Positions 16,647 through 25,780 of a DNA stretch of 64,000 nt are shown one piece after another. This stretch comes from Candidatus Defluviilinea proxima (GTDB taxonomy: Bacteria; Chloroflexota; Anaerolineae; Anaerolineales; Villigracilaceae). The notes under the pieces are model-generated. The model was given only the letters and a program-made list of their open reading frames with translations, made no database searches and was not told the DNA's origin. The translations under genes were made by a program, and so were the position numbers. Each line of letters begins with the position of its first letter. Position 1 is the first letter of the stretch. The stretch lies in the NCBI GenBank assembly GCA_016721115.1, contig JADKIW010000001.1, positions 511,501 through 575,500 of the forward strand, given 5' to 3'.

Positions 16647-17603
16647 ATGAAACAACTATTATTTATCGTAACAATTAGCTTATTGGTATCGGCGTGCGGC
16701 ACAAGCGGAATGCCCACCCTAACATCAACCCCATCCGCAACTTCATCCGTTACCATCCGTGAATCCGTGACAGAGTCCGTTTACCTATCTGCTACTCCCC
16801 ATCCGCTATCTGTTTTGCCATCCACTACCCCACCTGTCACTCCGTCCGCTACAGTCCGTGAGTCCGTAACAGAGTCCGTTTATCCATCCGTCTGGAAGGA
16901 ATGGCCCGTCATTCCAGTTTTAATTGACCCAAGCCTGCAAAAAGTCTACGAACGCGGACTGTCTCTCGGCAACGACCCGCACGCCTTCTCCATCTTCGGC
17001 GATTGCCAGACACGGCCCGGTGAATTTTTCGGCGTATTCGAAACGGATTCGTCTGTGGTGCAAAGCCTTTCGCCAGAGCTACAAGAAACAATTGCCTATT
17101 TCAACGGGTCATTCAACCGCGAATCATCCACCGCACAAGATGGTACAACTCCCGGCGCGCTCTTATGGACTCAATGGCATCGTGGCGAATACGGATGCAC
17201 GTTTGCAGAGACGCCAGTCGAATGTGAAATTCGCACACATCATCCATCGTTCGTCATCATTCAGATCGGGTCACATTTCGAATCGCGCAACACAGAATAC
17301 TTGCGAAAAATAATCTTGCAATTGTTGGATGCAGGCGTTATCCCCATCCTTGCCACCAAAGCCGATAACCGCGAAAAGGACGAACGCATCAACCGCGACA
17401 TGGCCTTGCTTGCTTCTGAATATGATTTGCCTTTATGGAACTTTTGGGCCGCCGTATCCGACCTCCCCAATCGCGGACTCTACACCCGCAGTGACCGCCC
17501 GCAACAAGGCGATATTTATCTCACAGAAGAAGCCGCACAAATCCACCGCATGACCGCCCTCGAAACTCTCAACATCGTCTGGCGGGCCGTTACAGGAAAA
17601 TGA
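16647..17603 (+). CDS. SGNH-hydrolase-like lipoprotein
   Basis: MKQLLFIVTISLLVSAC gives a clear lipoprotein signal with lipobox V-S-A-C. A Ser/Thr/Pro linker follows, including a duplicated RESVTESVY element. The domain from about residue 90 has FSIFGDCQTRP (block I type Gly-Asp-Cys rather than GDS), YFNGSFNRESS, and a late LTEEAAQIHRM containing the likely His, and resembles GDSL/SGNH hydrolase families. The nucleophile position appears to be Cys or a later Ser, so catalysis is uncertain. No Shine-Dalgarno is visible; TATACT ends 8 bp before the ATG. Confidence 0.65.
   Translation: MKQLLFIVTISLLVSACGTSGMPTLTSTPSATSSVTIRESVTESVYLSATPHPLSVLPSTTPPVTPSATVRESVTESVYPSVWKEWPVIPVLIDPSLQKVYERGLSLGNDPHAFSIFGDCQTRPGEFFGVFETDSSVVQSLSPELQETIAYFNGSFNRESSTAQDGTTPGALLWTQWHRGEYGCTFAETPVECEIRTHHPSFVIIQIGSHFESRNTEYLRKIILQLLDAGVIPILATKADNREKDERINRDMALLASEYDLPLWNFWAAVSDLPNRGLYTRSDRPQQGDIYLTEEAAQIHRMTALETLNIVWRAVTGK
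16752..16884. repeat. Two ~33-bp direct repeats in the lipoprotein linker
   Basis: Copies at about 16752-16785 and 16850-16884 both read (T/C)-A-TCCGTGA-TCCGT-ACAGAGTCCGTTTA with few changes. They encode RESVTESVY twice and are rich in the word TCCGT. The linker probably grew by local duplication. Confidence 0.7.
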
Positions 17604-17664
17604 AAAGGCAAGTATTCATTAACATTATACGATTGGGTACAATTGGGATTGGAGGACATGACAT

Positions 17665-18504
17665 ATGAAAAACAAAATCAGGGCTTGGTTTAGGGAAACA
17701 TCATTCCATTACTGGTTGACTGTTATTTTATCAATTCTCGATTTATCTGAAGTCAAGGATGACATTGTGAGTAACGGTAGAGGTCTCCTTGTGGGTTTTT
17801 TGGCGGCTTTGTTTAGTTATATTTACAGGGGCGAATATATTGACATTGAGAATATATCATATTACGCGCTGGTCTTTTTTGGTTATTCCTTAGTGTTTTA
17901 TATAGGGGAAAGGATAATCTATGTGCCATTCAAGATGTACAAAGAGGAAAGGACAAAGGTCTTACAAGATTCGTGGCGTGATATTGAAATCAAATCCTTT
18001 CCATTTGGTAGCGACAGCGGATTTTCTGCTGGGATTGAACTAATTAGCCATAAAAATATTGTTGACTTGATGTTTATGAGAAACAATAATACTATTGAAG
18101 TTCTCTACAAATACCAAAACGGAACAGAAACCGCTTTTCAAAACAGAGAAGAGCATATGTATTTACCTCTATTGAACATGATAGACAATTCTCTTTTCCT
18201 GCCTACTGAAAGGATAAGAAACGTAAACGATAAAGATAATTCTTTCAAAGCTTCGGTTATTCCATTGGTGAAGTGTAATGAAAATGGTGCTTGGATCGTG
18301 TCCAATGATGGGAATAATCCAAGTAATATTAGCATCGAGCAAGGAACAAAGTGCAGGTTAATAATCAATATGACGGCAAGCAGGAATCTCATGGGCTCAA
18401 TGGATTGCGGAATAACCTGTGATTTATTTTATGATAAAGATGAAAAAGGGAACCAGTTTGTAACTGTCGAAGTAGTAAAGCGCAATCCACCATACGAATT
18501 ATAG
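17665..18504 (+). CDS. Two-helix membrane protein, AT-rich orphan
   Basis: I recognise no family. Two or three hydrophobic helices lie at about residues 40-55 and 64-88, followed by a soluble domain of about 185 residues predicted to be strand-rich (SIEQGTKCRLIINMTAS, ITCDLFYDKDEKGNQFVTVEVV). GGAGG lies nine bases before the ATG. Base composition is clearly AT-rich against thrC and mutS2 around it, which suggests recent transfer. It could be a membrane-tethered sensor or effector of a mobile module, but no partner gene sits next to it. Confidence 0.6.
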   Translation: MKNKIRAWFRETSFHYWLTVILSILDLSEVKDDIVSNGRGLLVGFLAALFSYIYRGEYIDIENISYYALVFFGYSLVFYIGERIIYVPFKMYKEERTKVLQDSWRDIEIKSFPFGSDSGFSAGIELISHKNIVDLMFMRNNNTIEVLYKYQNGTETAFQNREEHMYLPLLNMIDNSLFLPTERIRNVNDKDNSFKASVIPLVKCNENGAWIVSNDGNNPSNISIEQGTKCRLIINMTASRNLMGSMDCGITCDLFYDKDEKGNQFVTVEVVKRNPPYEL

Positions 18505-18639
18505 GAGATTATTGGTCTTGAAATACACAATCGGATAACTAAATATAACAAAAAGAGAAGCCATCTTTACCAAAATGGCTCTTGAAAAGACATCGTATTA
18601 TTCAATATGATTTCAAGGGATATTCGGTGTTAAAAATTA

Positions 18640-18666
18640 TAGGGACGACCCAATGGGTCGTCCCTA
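18640..18666. repeat. 27-bp TAGGGACG palindrome, copy 3
   Basis: TAGGGACGACCC and its complement are separated by AAT. The outer arms equal copies 1 and 2. It lies between two convergent genes and could also end their transcripts. Confidence 0.85.
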
Positions 18667-18688
18667 TTCATCCTTCATAACTCCTACT

Positions 18689-18931
18689 TCATCCTTTAAG
18701 CGGCGGTGCATCCTTATCGTACACGAATACCTGAATATCCAAGCCGTCGTTATTCAACAAGTCAATGGCGGGTTTGAAAGTCGCATCTTTGATTCCCTGA
18801 ATATCCCCGGCCGGCGCATACACGCTCAAACGTGCCTCTTCGTCAGACATCTTAACCGTCTTAACCTCGGCACTTGTGCTTACACTCTTAACCACATCAG
18901 TCATTTTTTTGATCGCATCATCCAAAGACAT
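18689..18931 (-). CDS. Small conserved-looking acidic protein
   Basis: The protein has 80 residues from MSLDDAIKKM and is unrecognised. It looks like a compact alpha/beta domain (EEARLSVYAPAGDIQGIKDATFKPAIDLLNNDGLDIQVFVYDKD). The start at 18931 has GGGAG six bases upstream; a longer form by six codons is possible. It ends just before the palindrome at 18640 and follows mutS2 by about 70 bp on the same strand, so it may share the mutS2 transcript. Confidence 0.6.
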   Translation of the reverse strand: MSLDDAIKKMTDVVKSVSTSAEVKTVKMSDEEARLSVYAPAGDIQGIKDATFKPAIDLLNNDGLDIQVFVYDKDAPPLKG

Positions 18932-18999
18932 AACTGCTCCCTTATTCACGGCATTATACCCGTTCAGCCATAACTTGTGGCTTTGGGCATTACTTATGG

Positions 19000-21432
19000 T
19001 TACTTCGCCATCTTGGCAACTGTCACACCTGCGCCGCCTTCATTATCCTTCGGTTCCTCGAAAGAAGCCACGTACGGGCTGGCCTTCAACGCTTCCCGCA
19101 CCGCATCGCGCATTCGGCCCGTCCCCTTGCCATGTACAATCCGTACGAACAGCAACCCCGCAGAAAAAGCCCGTTCCAAATAGCGCTCCAATTCCTCGAG
19201 CCCATCATCCACCAGTTTACCGCGCAAGTTAAGCTCCAAACCTGGTGATTTTGTATTTGCAACGATTCGTTCACCGGGCTCTACGTTTTGCCTTTGCGGT
19301 TCCTGTTTTTCTTCTGGATTCACCGCCTCGCGGCCTTTTCTCACCAATTCAGACATCCTCGCCCTAATACGCAGGCTCCCGATCTGGACTTCCGCCTCAG
19401 ACTCACCCAAAGCTGTCACCACCCCTTCAGCCTTCAACGTGCTGACAGTGACTCGTTCTCCCAGAGACAATGGACGATAAACCGTAGACGACCCACTGTC
19501 TTCGACCCTCGGTCGTCTTTCCACCGGCGCTTCCACTTTCTCTTCGATCTTCTCCATCTTCTCTTCGATCGAGTTAATGGCATCGAGCGGTTGCTTCGCC
19601 TTCTTAAGTTGAGACTTCAACGAGTCGATGTTCCGTTTGAGAACCGCAACTTCGAGTTCGCCTTCTGCCCGGGCTTTTGCCAGCACATCACGACGCTCAT
19701 CCTCAAGCTTTTCAAGTCGCTGTTGCAATTCGGCGGTTTGTGCTTCCAACTTATCGCGGGCCTTCTCCAGCTTCTGACGTTCTCGCGAGGTACGATTGCG
19801 TTCCTTGCGAATATCATCGAGAAGTTTGTCGGCGCGCAAATCGTCGGGGTTGATCTCTCCTTTGGCTGATTCAATGATCGGCTGAGAAAGACCGAGGCGC
19901 TGGGCGATGAGGAGTGCGTTCGAGCGACCGGGCAATCCCAACGTCAGTTTATACGTCGGGCGGAGAGTCTTGATGTCAAATTCCAACGACGCATTGACCA
20001 CAGCTTCAGTAGAATGCGCGAACGTTTTGAGTTCGGGGTAATGCGTAGCGACAAGCGTTGTACATCCCGTTTCGAGCAGATGATTGAGGATCGCACGCGC
20101 CAATGCCGCACCTTCTTGCGGATCAGTGCCTGCGCCCAATTCATCAAAAATGACGAGCGAACGTTCATCAATGTATTTGAGAATGCGAATAATGTTCGTG
20201 ATGTGACCGCTGAACGTGCTAAGCGATTGTTCGATGGATTGCTCATCGCCAATATCCGCAAAGACATTGTGAAAGAACGGCAACTCCGAACCGCTTTGAA
20301 CAGGGATATGCAGTCCGCTTTGCGCCATGAGAGCCAGCAAACCAACAGTTTTCAACGAGACAGTTTTGCCACCGGTGTTTGGACCAGTGATGACGATAGC
20401 ACGCGTGCCGGGCTTGGGGTCAATGTCCGTGGGGACAACGGTGCTCGGGTCAAGCAAAGGATGACGAGCACGGATCAAGCAAATGGGCGCCTGACTCTTA
20501 GCCTTTGGCTCTTGCTTCTCAGTTTTAGCCAATCGCTGACCGCTAACCGCTGAAAGCTGATGAAGTTTCGGCTCGCTTGCCTTCAACTCCTCCGCATATT
20601 TTGCCTTCGCGAAGATCAAGTCGAGCATCGCGAGATTCTCAATGCCATAATTGAGTTCTTCACGATGTTCCCCAACCTGAGCAGAAATTTCATGCAGAAT
20701 GCGCCGTTCTTCATCGCGCTCCTGCAATTCAAGTTCACGAACCGTGTTATTGAGTTCCACCACCGGCAACGGCTCTACAAACAAGGTCGCGCCGCTGGAG
20801 GATTGATCGTGGACAACCGCCTTGATCTGTCCCTTGAACTCGGCTCGCAATGGAATCACGTACCGTCCATCACGTTGTGTGATGATCGGTTCTTGTAACT
20901 TGGAGGCTGACTCGGTCAGGTATTTTTGTAAACGTGCCATCAAACGATCATGCGCGATCTTGATCTCACGTCTCAGTGTGGCAAGTTTGGGGGAAGCAGA
21001 GTCCAGCACTTCGCCACGATCAGAGAGGACGCGTGTGATCGCATCCACAACTCCATGCGATTCAGGCAGGCCCGCCGCGATCTGGGAGAGACGCGGATAC
21101 TCATCCGTTTTGCGCTCGAACGTTTTCTTCAAATCACGGCACGAGATTAGCGTGGACTTTACATCCAGCAGTTGTTGCGGGTCAAGGACGCCACCGCGCG
21201 CGGCCAGATCAGCCGCCGCACGGATATCGTGTGCGCCACCGATGCCAACATCCTGAACTGAAAACAACTTGCGCGCCTCGGTCGTTTCCGCAAGGCGGGC
21301 AAGGGCAAGATCATAGGAATCGGTCGGCTCCAGTGTGCGCGCCAATTCCATCGAAGCGGAAAAATCGCAAAACGACTTCAACCGCTCGCGTATCTTCGGG
21401 TATTCCAAAACCTGCAAACTTTTTGCGTCCAT
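19000..21432 (-). CDS. mutS2: Endonuclease MutS2 with repeat-derived linker
   Basis: MutS2 is an ATPase-nuclease that suppresses recombination or acts on collided ribosomes; it is not mismatch repair. The 810-residue protein has the core/clamp region, Walker A ITGPNTGGKTVSLKT near 350, Walker B VIFDELGAGTDPQEG, a long coiled coil (residues about 520-630), and a C-terminal Smr nuclease domain (LNLRGKLVDDGLEELE...VHGKGTGRMRDAV). Residues about 290-315 (SAVSGQRLAKTEKQEPKAK...) are encoded by a CAGCGGTTAGCGGTCAGCG-type repeat and look inserted. There is no Shine-Dalgarno; TATAAT ends 7 bp before the ATG, consistent with a leaderless message. Confidence 0.95.
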   Translation of the reverse strand: MDAKSLQVLEYPKIRERLKSFCDFSASMELARTLEPTDSYDLALARLAETTEARKLFSVQDVGIGGAHDIRAAADLAARGGVLDPQQLLDVKSTLISCRDLKKTFERKTDEYPRLSQIAAGLPESHGVVDAITRVLSDRGEVLDSASPKLATLRREIKIAHDRLMARLQKYLTESASKLQEPIITQRDGRYVIPLRAEFKGQIKAVVHDQSSSGATLFVEPLPVVELNNTVRELELQERDEERRILHEISAQVGEHREELNYGIENLAMLDLIFAKAKYAEELKASEPKLHQLSAVSGQRLAKTEKQEPKAKSQAPICLIRARHPLLDPSTVVPTDIDPKPGTRAIVITGPNTGGKTVSLKTVGLLALMAQSGLHIPVQSGSELPFFHNVFADIGDEQSIEQSLSTFSGHITNIIRILKYIDERSLVIFDELGAGTDPQEGAALARAILNHLLETGCTTLVATHYPELKTFAHSTEAVVNASLEFDIKTLRPTYKLTLGLPGRSNALLIAQRLGLSQPIIESAKGEINPDDLRADKLLDDIRKERNRTSRERQKLEKARDKLEAQTAELQQRLEKLEDERRDVLAKARAEGELEVAVLKRNIDSLKSQLKKAKQPLDAINSIEEKMEKIEEKVEAPVERRPRVEDSGSSTVYRPLSLGERVTVSTLKAEGVVTALGESEAEVQIGSLRIRARMSELVRKGREAVNPEEKQEPQRQNVEPGERIVANTKSPGLELNLRGKLVDDGLEELERYLERAFSAGLLFVRIVHGKGTGRMRDAVREALKASPYVASFEEPKDNEGGAGVTVAKMAK
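20490..20562. repeat. GCTGACCGCTAACCGCTGA repeat inside mutS2
   Basis: This short repetitive stretch is built from GCTGA/GCTAA units, read in frame as a Lys/Gln/Ala-rich linker. Such CTGA-rich repeats are usually intergenic, so finding it inside the coding region is notable. Confidence 0.5.
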
Positions 21433-21515
21433 TAGATGAATTATAAACCAGAGGCGTTTTTAAACAAAAATGGCAGATGTACCATAGCCATTTGTCATTT
21501 GTATTCTTAATTTCC

Positions 21516-22805
21516 TTACTCGTCTTTTACTTCTTCCAATGATTCAAGCCATTTTAGAAGGTTGAGATGGGCTTTTTCGTTTACACCTATGAACCTCGTC
21601 CCCTTATTCATCCAGCCACTGTCCCCTCGCAACTCGTCTATAGTGTCTCTATCACCTTCTGCAATTACAACTATCCACAAGCCAACCTCTTTTTCTAAAA
21701 TCTCAAGAAGCAAACCGCGATATGGTTCAATACTTAATTTAACTGCATCTACTTGTCTTACGTCTTGAACGATATACCATTTATCTCCTCTTTGAGAAAT
21801 TGCACGCTCCATATCGGATCTTCTTTTCAAGAGCAACATAACCGGATCACTAAGTACTTCCAGATTCGATTTCCCTTGTTTAGCAAAGTTCCATAGCTCG
21901 TTTACGAACATGGATTTTGTTTGACGGATTTCGAATGGTTGTCTAAACTGATCTAGTGAGAGCTTTGTTTCTTTTTCATATAACCTAATAACCGGAACAA
22001 TAGAAGTGTTATCAAAACCTCGAGTGTGTGATTCCAAGAAAAAGCCAAGCTGTAGCTTTTTCTCGGCCCACACAGTTTTTGTTTTAGCCTTTTCTTGTAT
22101 ATCACCTTCTATACGTACCGTTACGTAATAGTATCCTTCATCAAGGTTTTGTGGTTTCCTTGGAATATAAGAAAAACCGAATTTTTCATATCCTTCTTCA
22201 ATCTGGTCCCAAACAGTATTGAAATCTTTTGTCCAAGCCAAGCTTAAGTCTTCTTGCGCGTCTTGGCGAATTGAGATGAAGCCATCTTTTGATTCTGTGC
22301 TATACCACTCTAGTTTTTGATTTGTTACAGGGAATGATTCTTTCTCATTTTTATTGTTATTACGAAATCGTCTTAAATTAATGTGTACAATCTTTGCATG
22401 ACAATTTTTCAGCTCGTATGAATAGTCATTTTTGACTGTTAAAATCACCTGGCTTTTATTTGTCAAAGGGGATATTGAAATCCCGATTTTAGAAAACTCA
22501 CTCGCCTGCGCTTCTTTCGCTTTTATTGTCTTCGCATAAACGAATTTATACAACTTTTTAATTCCGTGAATTATGAGAGCAACTATTATCAGGGATATGA
22601 CAAAAAAGCCAAAGAACATTCCAGTTATAGCTATATAAAAAGAGATGTCCGTATTTGCCAATCCTTCTGATAAATTTGGGGTATAGAGTTTCCAGACGAC
22701 AACGAAAGATGTGACACCCGCCGAAAGTATGCGAATAAAAATCTCTCCAGCAATGTTGCCGATCATCCATGACAAGATTTTTTTGAGCTTACCATTTGTA
22801 TCCAT
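21516..22805 (-). CDS. Membrane protein of unknown function, AT-rich
   Basis: The protein has about 429 residues from MDTNGKLKK (GGGAG eight bases upstream). Two hydrophobic helices lie near residues 14-38 and 50-78. A long soluble part follows with a strand-rich section, then a C-terminal domain (KWYIVQDVRQVDAVKLSIEPYRGLLLEILEKE...) that might be an alpha/beta module. No catalytic motif or family is recognised. Base composition is AT-rich compared with mutS2 and ppgK on either side, pointing to horizontal acquisition. The overall plan (2TM plus soluble domain) is shared with the orphan at 17665. Confidence 0.6.
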   Translation of the reverse strand: MDTNGKLKKILSWMIGNIAGEIFIRILSAGVTSFVVVWKLYTPNLSEGLANTDISFYIAITGMFFGFFVISLIIVALIIHGIKKLYKFVYAKTIKAKEAQASEFSKIGISISPLTNKSQVILTVKNDYSYELKNCHAKIVHINLRRFRNNNKNEKESFPVTNQKLEWYSTESKDGFISIRQDAQEDLSLAWTKDFNTVWDQIEEGYEKFGFSYIPRKPQNLDEGYYYVTVRIEGDIQEKAKTKTVWAEKKLQLGFFLESHTRGFDNTSIVPVIRLYEKETKLSLDQFRQPFEIRQTKSMFVNELWNFAKQGKSNLEVLSDPVMLLLKRRSDMERAISQRGDKWYIVQDVRQVDAVKLSIEPYRGLLLEILEKEVGLWIVVIAEGDRDTIDELRGDSGWMNKGTRFIGVNEKAHLNLLKWLESLEEVKDE

Positions 22806-22853
22806 GTTGGGTTCTCCCAAGAACCTATTTTACCCAATACATGATAATAAAGA

Positions 22854-23591
22854 CTATGTACCTTTCCTCGCCGCCAATGTTGAGCCAACGATCCCTGCTT
22901 CGTTCAGGAATTGTGCGGTAATCACGGGGGTTTCGATCTTCAACAAGGGAATGTATTTTTCCGAATATTTGCTAATACCACCGCCAATAATGAAGAGGTC
23001 TGGCCAGAAAAGTTTTTCCATCTCGGCGAGATATTTGTTCAATCGTTTGGCGTATTTCTTCCACGAGAGGTCTTCGCGTTGACGGGCTGTATCAGATGCA
23101 CGGTGTTCCGCATCTGTGCCTTTCATTTCTAGATGACCAAATTCGGTATTGGGAAGTAATTTTCCGCGATGGAAGATGGCAGTGCCAATGCCGGTCCCCA
23201 AGGTGACGAGGATGACTGTCCCGGGCTGGCCTTTGCCTGCGCCAAATTCCATTTCCGCCAGACCGGCCGCATCCGCATCATTGGTCATGGTACAGTCACA
23301 ACCCGTGACTTTGGTGAACAGATCATCTGCGTTAAGCCCCACCCATTTCTCTGAAACATTTGCCGCCATCATAACAACACCTGCTTTGATCGGTGCTGGG
23401 AAACCAATGCCGATGGGACCCTTCCAATTAAAAGAGCGAGCGATCTCAGTGACGATCTCTGCCACAGGTTGAGGTTCAGCTCCCTTCGGAGTCTTGATGC
23501 GGAGTCGTTCCGCGAGCAATGTCCCAGTGGAGATATCCACCGGTGCACCTTTGATGCCCGAGCCGCCTACGTCGATTCCGAGAATATTCAT
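22854..23591 (-). CDS. ppgK: Polyphosphate glucokinase-type ROK kinase
   Basis: This 245-residue ROK-family sugar kinase has the phosphate-1 motif ILGIDVGGSGIKGAPVD, the catalytic Asp in MTNDADAAGLAEMEFGAGKG, and phosphate-2 VTLGTGIGTAIF. Its short length, TPKGAEPQPVAE and WPDLFIIGGGISK are typical of strictly polyphosphate or polyP/ATP glucokinases, which phosphorylate glucose to glucose-6-phosphate. It would feed the phosphoglucomutase encoded at 34869 and glycolysis. It stands alone as a transcription unit. The polyP preference is family-based inference. Confidence 0.9.
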   Translation of the reverse strand: MNILGIDVGGSGIKGAPVDISTGTLLAERLRIKTPKGAEPQPVAEIVTEIARSFNWKGPIGIGFPAPIKAGVVMMAANVSEKWVGLNADDLFTKVTGCDCTMTNDADAAGLAEMEFGAGKGQPGTVILVTLGTGIGTAIFHRGKLLPNTEFGHLEMKGTDAEHRASDTARQREDLSWKKYAKRLNKYLAEMEKLFWPDLFIIGGGISKYSEKYIPLLKIETPVITAQFLNEAGIVGSTLAARKGT

Positions 23592-23716
23592 TTTGATCTC
23601 CTTGGCGAGGATTTAAGCCAATTTGATTTAACCACAGATGCCTTGGAGGGACAATGCAAATGATTACATTCCATTAACAATTCACATTTAACTATCTGTT
23701 AGGAAGGTTATGCAAA

Positions 23717-24937
23717 TTAATAGGATTTACGTAACGCTTTCCGCGAAACCGTGCCTGGGTGCCTGACCGGGATATTCTCCATGATCCATTTATATTGTTC
23801 TTCATAGCGGACAATAGTGTTTTGCAAGTTATGGGTCTGAACACGTTCAAGGCTAGCCTGCCCCATTCGATGCCAATTTTCCCTATCCATCAAAAATTGT
23901 TTCAGCATGTGCGCCGCGTCAACAGGGTTATTTGATTGAAACAAATATCCATTCTCGCCGGGAACAACTAACTCCGGCAAGGCCCTTGCATTTGCGGCGA
24001 TGATGGGCTTTCCACATGCCATGGCTTCGAGGGTGGCAATGCTCTGAAGTTCTTCCGGGCTGGGCATGACAAATGCATCTGCACTATTCAATAAAAGAGG
24101 CAGATCATCCGGTGTAACGTAACCGATAAAGTTTATACGCTCTTCCAAGCCAAGATCGTGCACTTGTTTTCGCAAAGTCGTTTCATAGAGTCCATACCCG
24201 CCCAAGGCGACCTGAAAATCCATATCGTGTACATGGCTCACTGCTTCGATAAGAACATCCAACCTTTTTTCACCATCTAAACGGCCCATGTAAAGTAAAA
24301 GAGGCTTTTCGGGGTGAAGATTATATTTTCGGCGAATGCCGATGCGATCAGTTTCAGGGTCCGGGTGGAAGCGGGTTGTATCCACACCATTTGAAATTGG
24401 ACGAACCGGTATATAAATCTTCTGTCCACGCAAAATTCTGGCGGCAGACTTGGATGGTGTGGTTGTCAGATCAAGGCGATTGAAAACATCCAACATCATC
24501 TTCCATAATGGAATTGCTGCAATGCGTTGCAATGCAGGAAAGTCTCTGAAAAACGGCAGGAGATTTTCGGGCAGGAAGTGATTGGTCCCCATGGCTGGGA
24601 TACCACGACGGCGCGCTTCATTCACAACGGCACTGGCGAGGAAGTAATGGTCCTGAATGTGAATCAGGTCCGGTTGGAATTCATCAAAGAGTTGCTTGAC
24701 ACGCGGCGCAGGAAAAGGAGTGAGATATATGGAAGGATGCAGAATGGAAAAATGAATCGCAGGGACTCTTTCCACGCGGACCCCATTGATCGTTGTGCCA
24801 TATGAATTCATTTTTTCCGATGGCGTTACAACCATGACCTGATGCCCGCGGGCCGCCAAATTTTCAGCCAGACGAATGGTGAAGCTTGCCTGACCATTTC
24901 CATAAGTATAGGTTTGTGAAGCAATGAGGATACGCAT
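23717..24937 (-). CDS. Family 4 glycosyltransferase
   Basis: This 406-residue GT-B enzyme starts with the N-terminal domain MRILIASQTYTYGNGQASFTIRLAENLAARGH. The C-terminal domain has LLYMGRLDGEKRLDVLIEA and the E-x7-E-like motif SPEELQSIATLEAMACGKPIIAANARALPELV. The closest style is lipid-linked glucosyltransferases making mono- or diglucosyl-diacylglycerol, so a membrane glycolipid role is plausible but not shown. The start codon directly abuts the stop of the DedA gene (TAAATG), so both belong to one operon, which fits a membrane-lipid context. Confidence 0.88.
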   Translation of the reverse strand: MRILIASQTYTYGNGQASFTIRLAENLAARGHQVMVVTPSEKMNSYGTTINGVRVERVPAIHFSILHPSIYLTPFPAPRVKQLFDEFQPDLIHIQDHYFLASAVVNEARRRGIPAMGTNHFLPENLLPFFRDFPALQRIAAIPLWKMMLDVFNRLDLTTTPSKSAARILRGQKIYIPVRPISNGVDTTRFHPDPETDRIGIRRKYNLHPEKPLLLYMGRLDGEKRLDVLIEAVSHVHDMDFQVALGGYGLYETTLRKQVHDLGLEERINFIGYVTPDDLPLLLNSADAFVMPSPEELQSIATLEAMACGKPIIAANARALPELVVPGENGYLFQSNNPVDAAHMLKQFLMDRENWHRMGQASLERVQTHNLQNTIVRYEEQYKWIMENIPVRHPGTVSRKALRKSY

Positions 24938-25534
24938 TTACATTTCACTTTCCAGATCAAGTTTTCGATGAGACAGATAATAGATCACTGCAATTAACAG
25001 AGCTACAGCGCCACCCAATGCCACCCATCGTAAGTTGGTTTCAATGCTTTGGATCAAGGACCCAAAGTAATAACCTGCCAGAACCAGTCCACCAGTCCAA
25101 ATACATTCTGCCGTGAACAATATGCCAAACCAGAGTTTAAAGGGAACACGTGCCAACCCCGCCGCGACCAGAGTAGGGATAACCAACCCCATCGTCATCT
25201 TGGCTACGAAAAGGACTTTATGGATATGAGTATGGATATCTTTTTGAATGCGGGTGATAAAACTTTCTTTAATCCCAAAACGGATTCCATACCGTGTGAC
25301 CAATTCCATCTTGCCAAAATATCCCAGCAAATACCATAATATGTCAGCTGTCATATTCCCAAGACTGGCAAAAATAAAAACCCAAACCGGGTTCAATAAC
25401 CCGGCAGAGGCCGCTGCGGCGCCCGTCAGTGTGATGATGGGACCTTCTATGGCCACCATCAGTGCAAGCAAAATATATGCCCAAATACCGAGGGGTTGTG
25501 GAAGGGTCTGCGCAATGCCGTAAAAATAATACAT
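24938..25534 (-). CDS. DedA family membrane protein
   Basis: This 198-residue polytopic protein of the DedA/VTT family shows hydrophobic helices separated by the signature EGPIITLTGAAAASAGLLNPVWVFIFASLGNMTADILWYLLGYFGK and a C-terminal IGR-like G/R-rich segment. DedA proteins are flippase or transporter-like and affect membrane homeostasis and polyprenyl-phosphate or phospholipid recycling (family knowledge). Translation is probably coupled to the glycosyltransferase gene that begins immediately after its stop codon. Confidence 0.9.
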   Translation of the reverse strand: MYYFYGIAQTLPQPLGIWAYILLALMVAIEGPIITLTGAAAASAGLLNPVWVFIFASLGNMTADILWYLLGYFGKMELVTRYGIRFGIKESFITRIQKDIHTHIHKVLFVAKMTMGLVIPTLVAAGLARVPFKLWFGILFTAECIWTGGLVLAGYYFGSLIQSIETNLRWVALGGAVALLIAVIYYLSHRKLDLESEM

Positions 25535-25780
25535 ATGGGTGAATATAAATGGGAAGGAAACCCGCCCGTAGTGATATACGCTAACAATACTTAAAGTTGC
25601 ACCAAGAACACAATTTATGCAAAAAAATTCCTTATCTTATGGAAAATAACATCGAATTGTAAAATTCAGATTAACAAGTTATGTGTTCTTGGTGAAGATC
25701 AGGTTTTGAGATGTATCTGCTGTATAGCCGACAAAATTGTGGAGCAACGCAGATATACGCACCCGACCATAAATCTGTGT

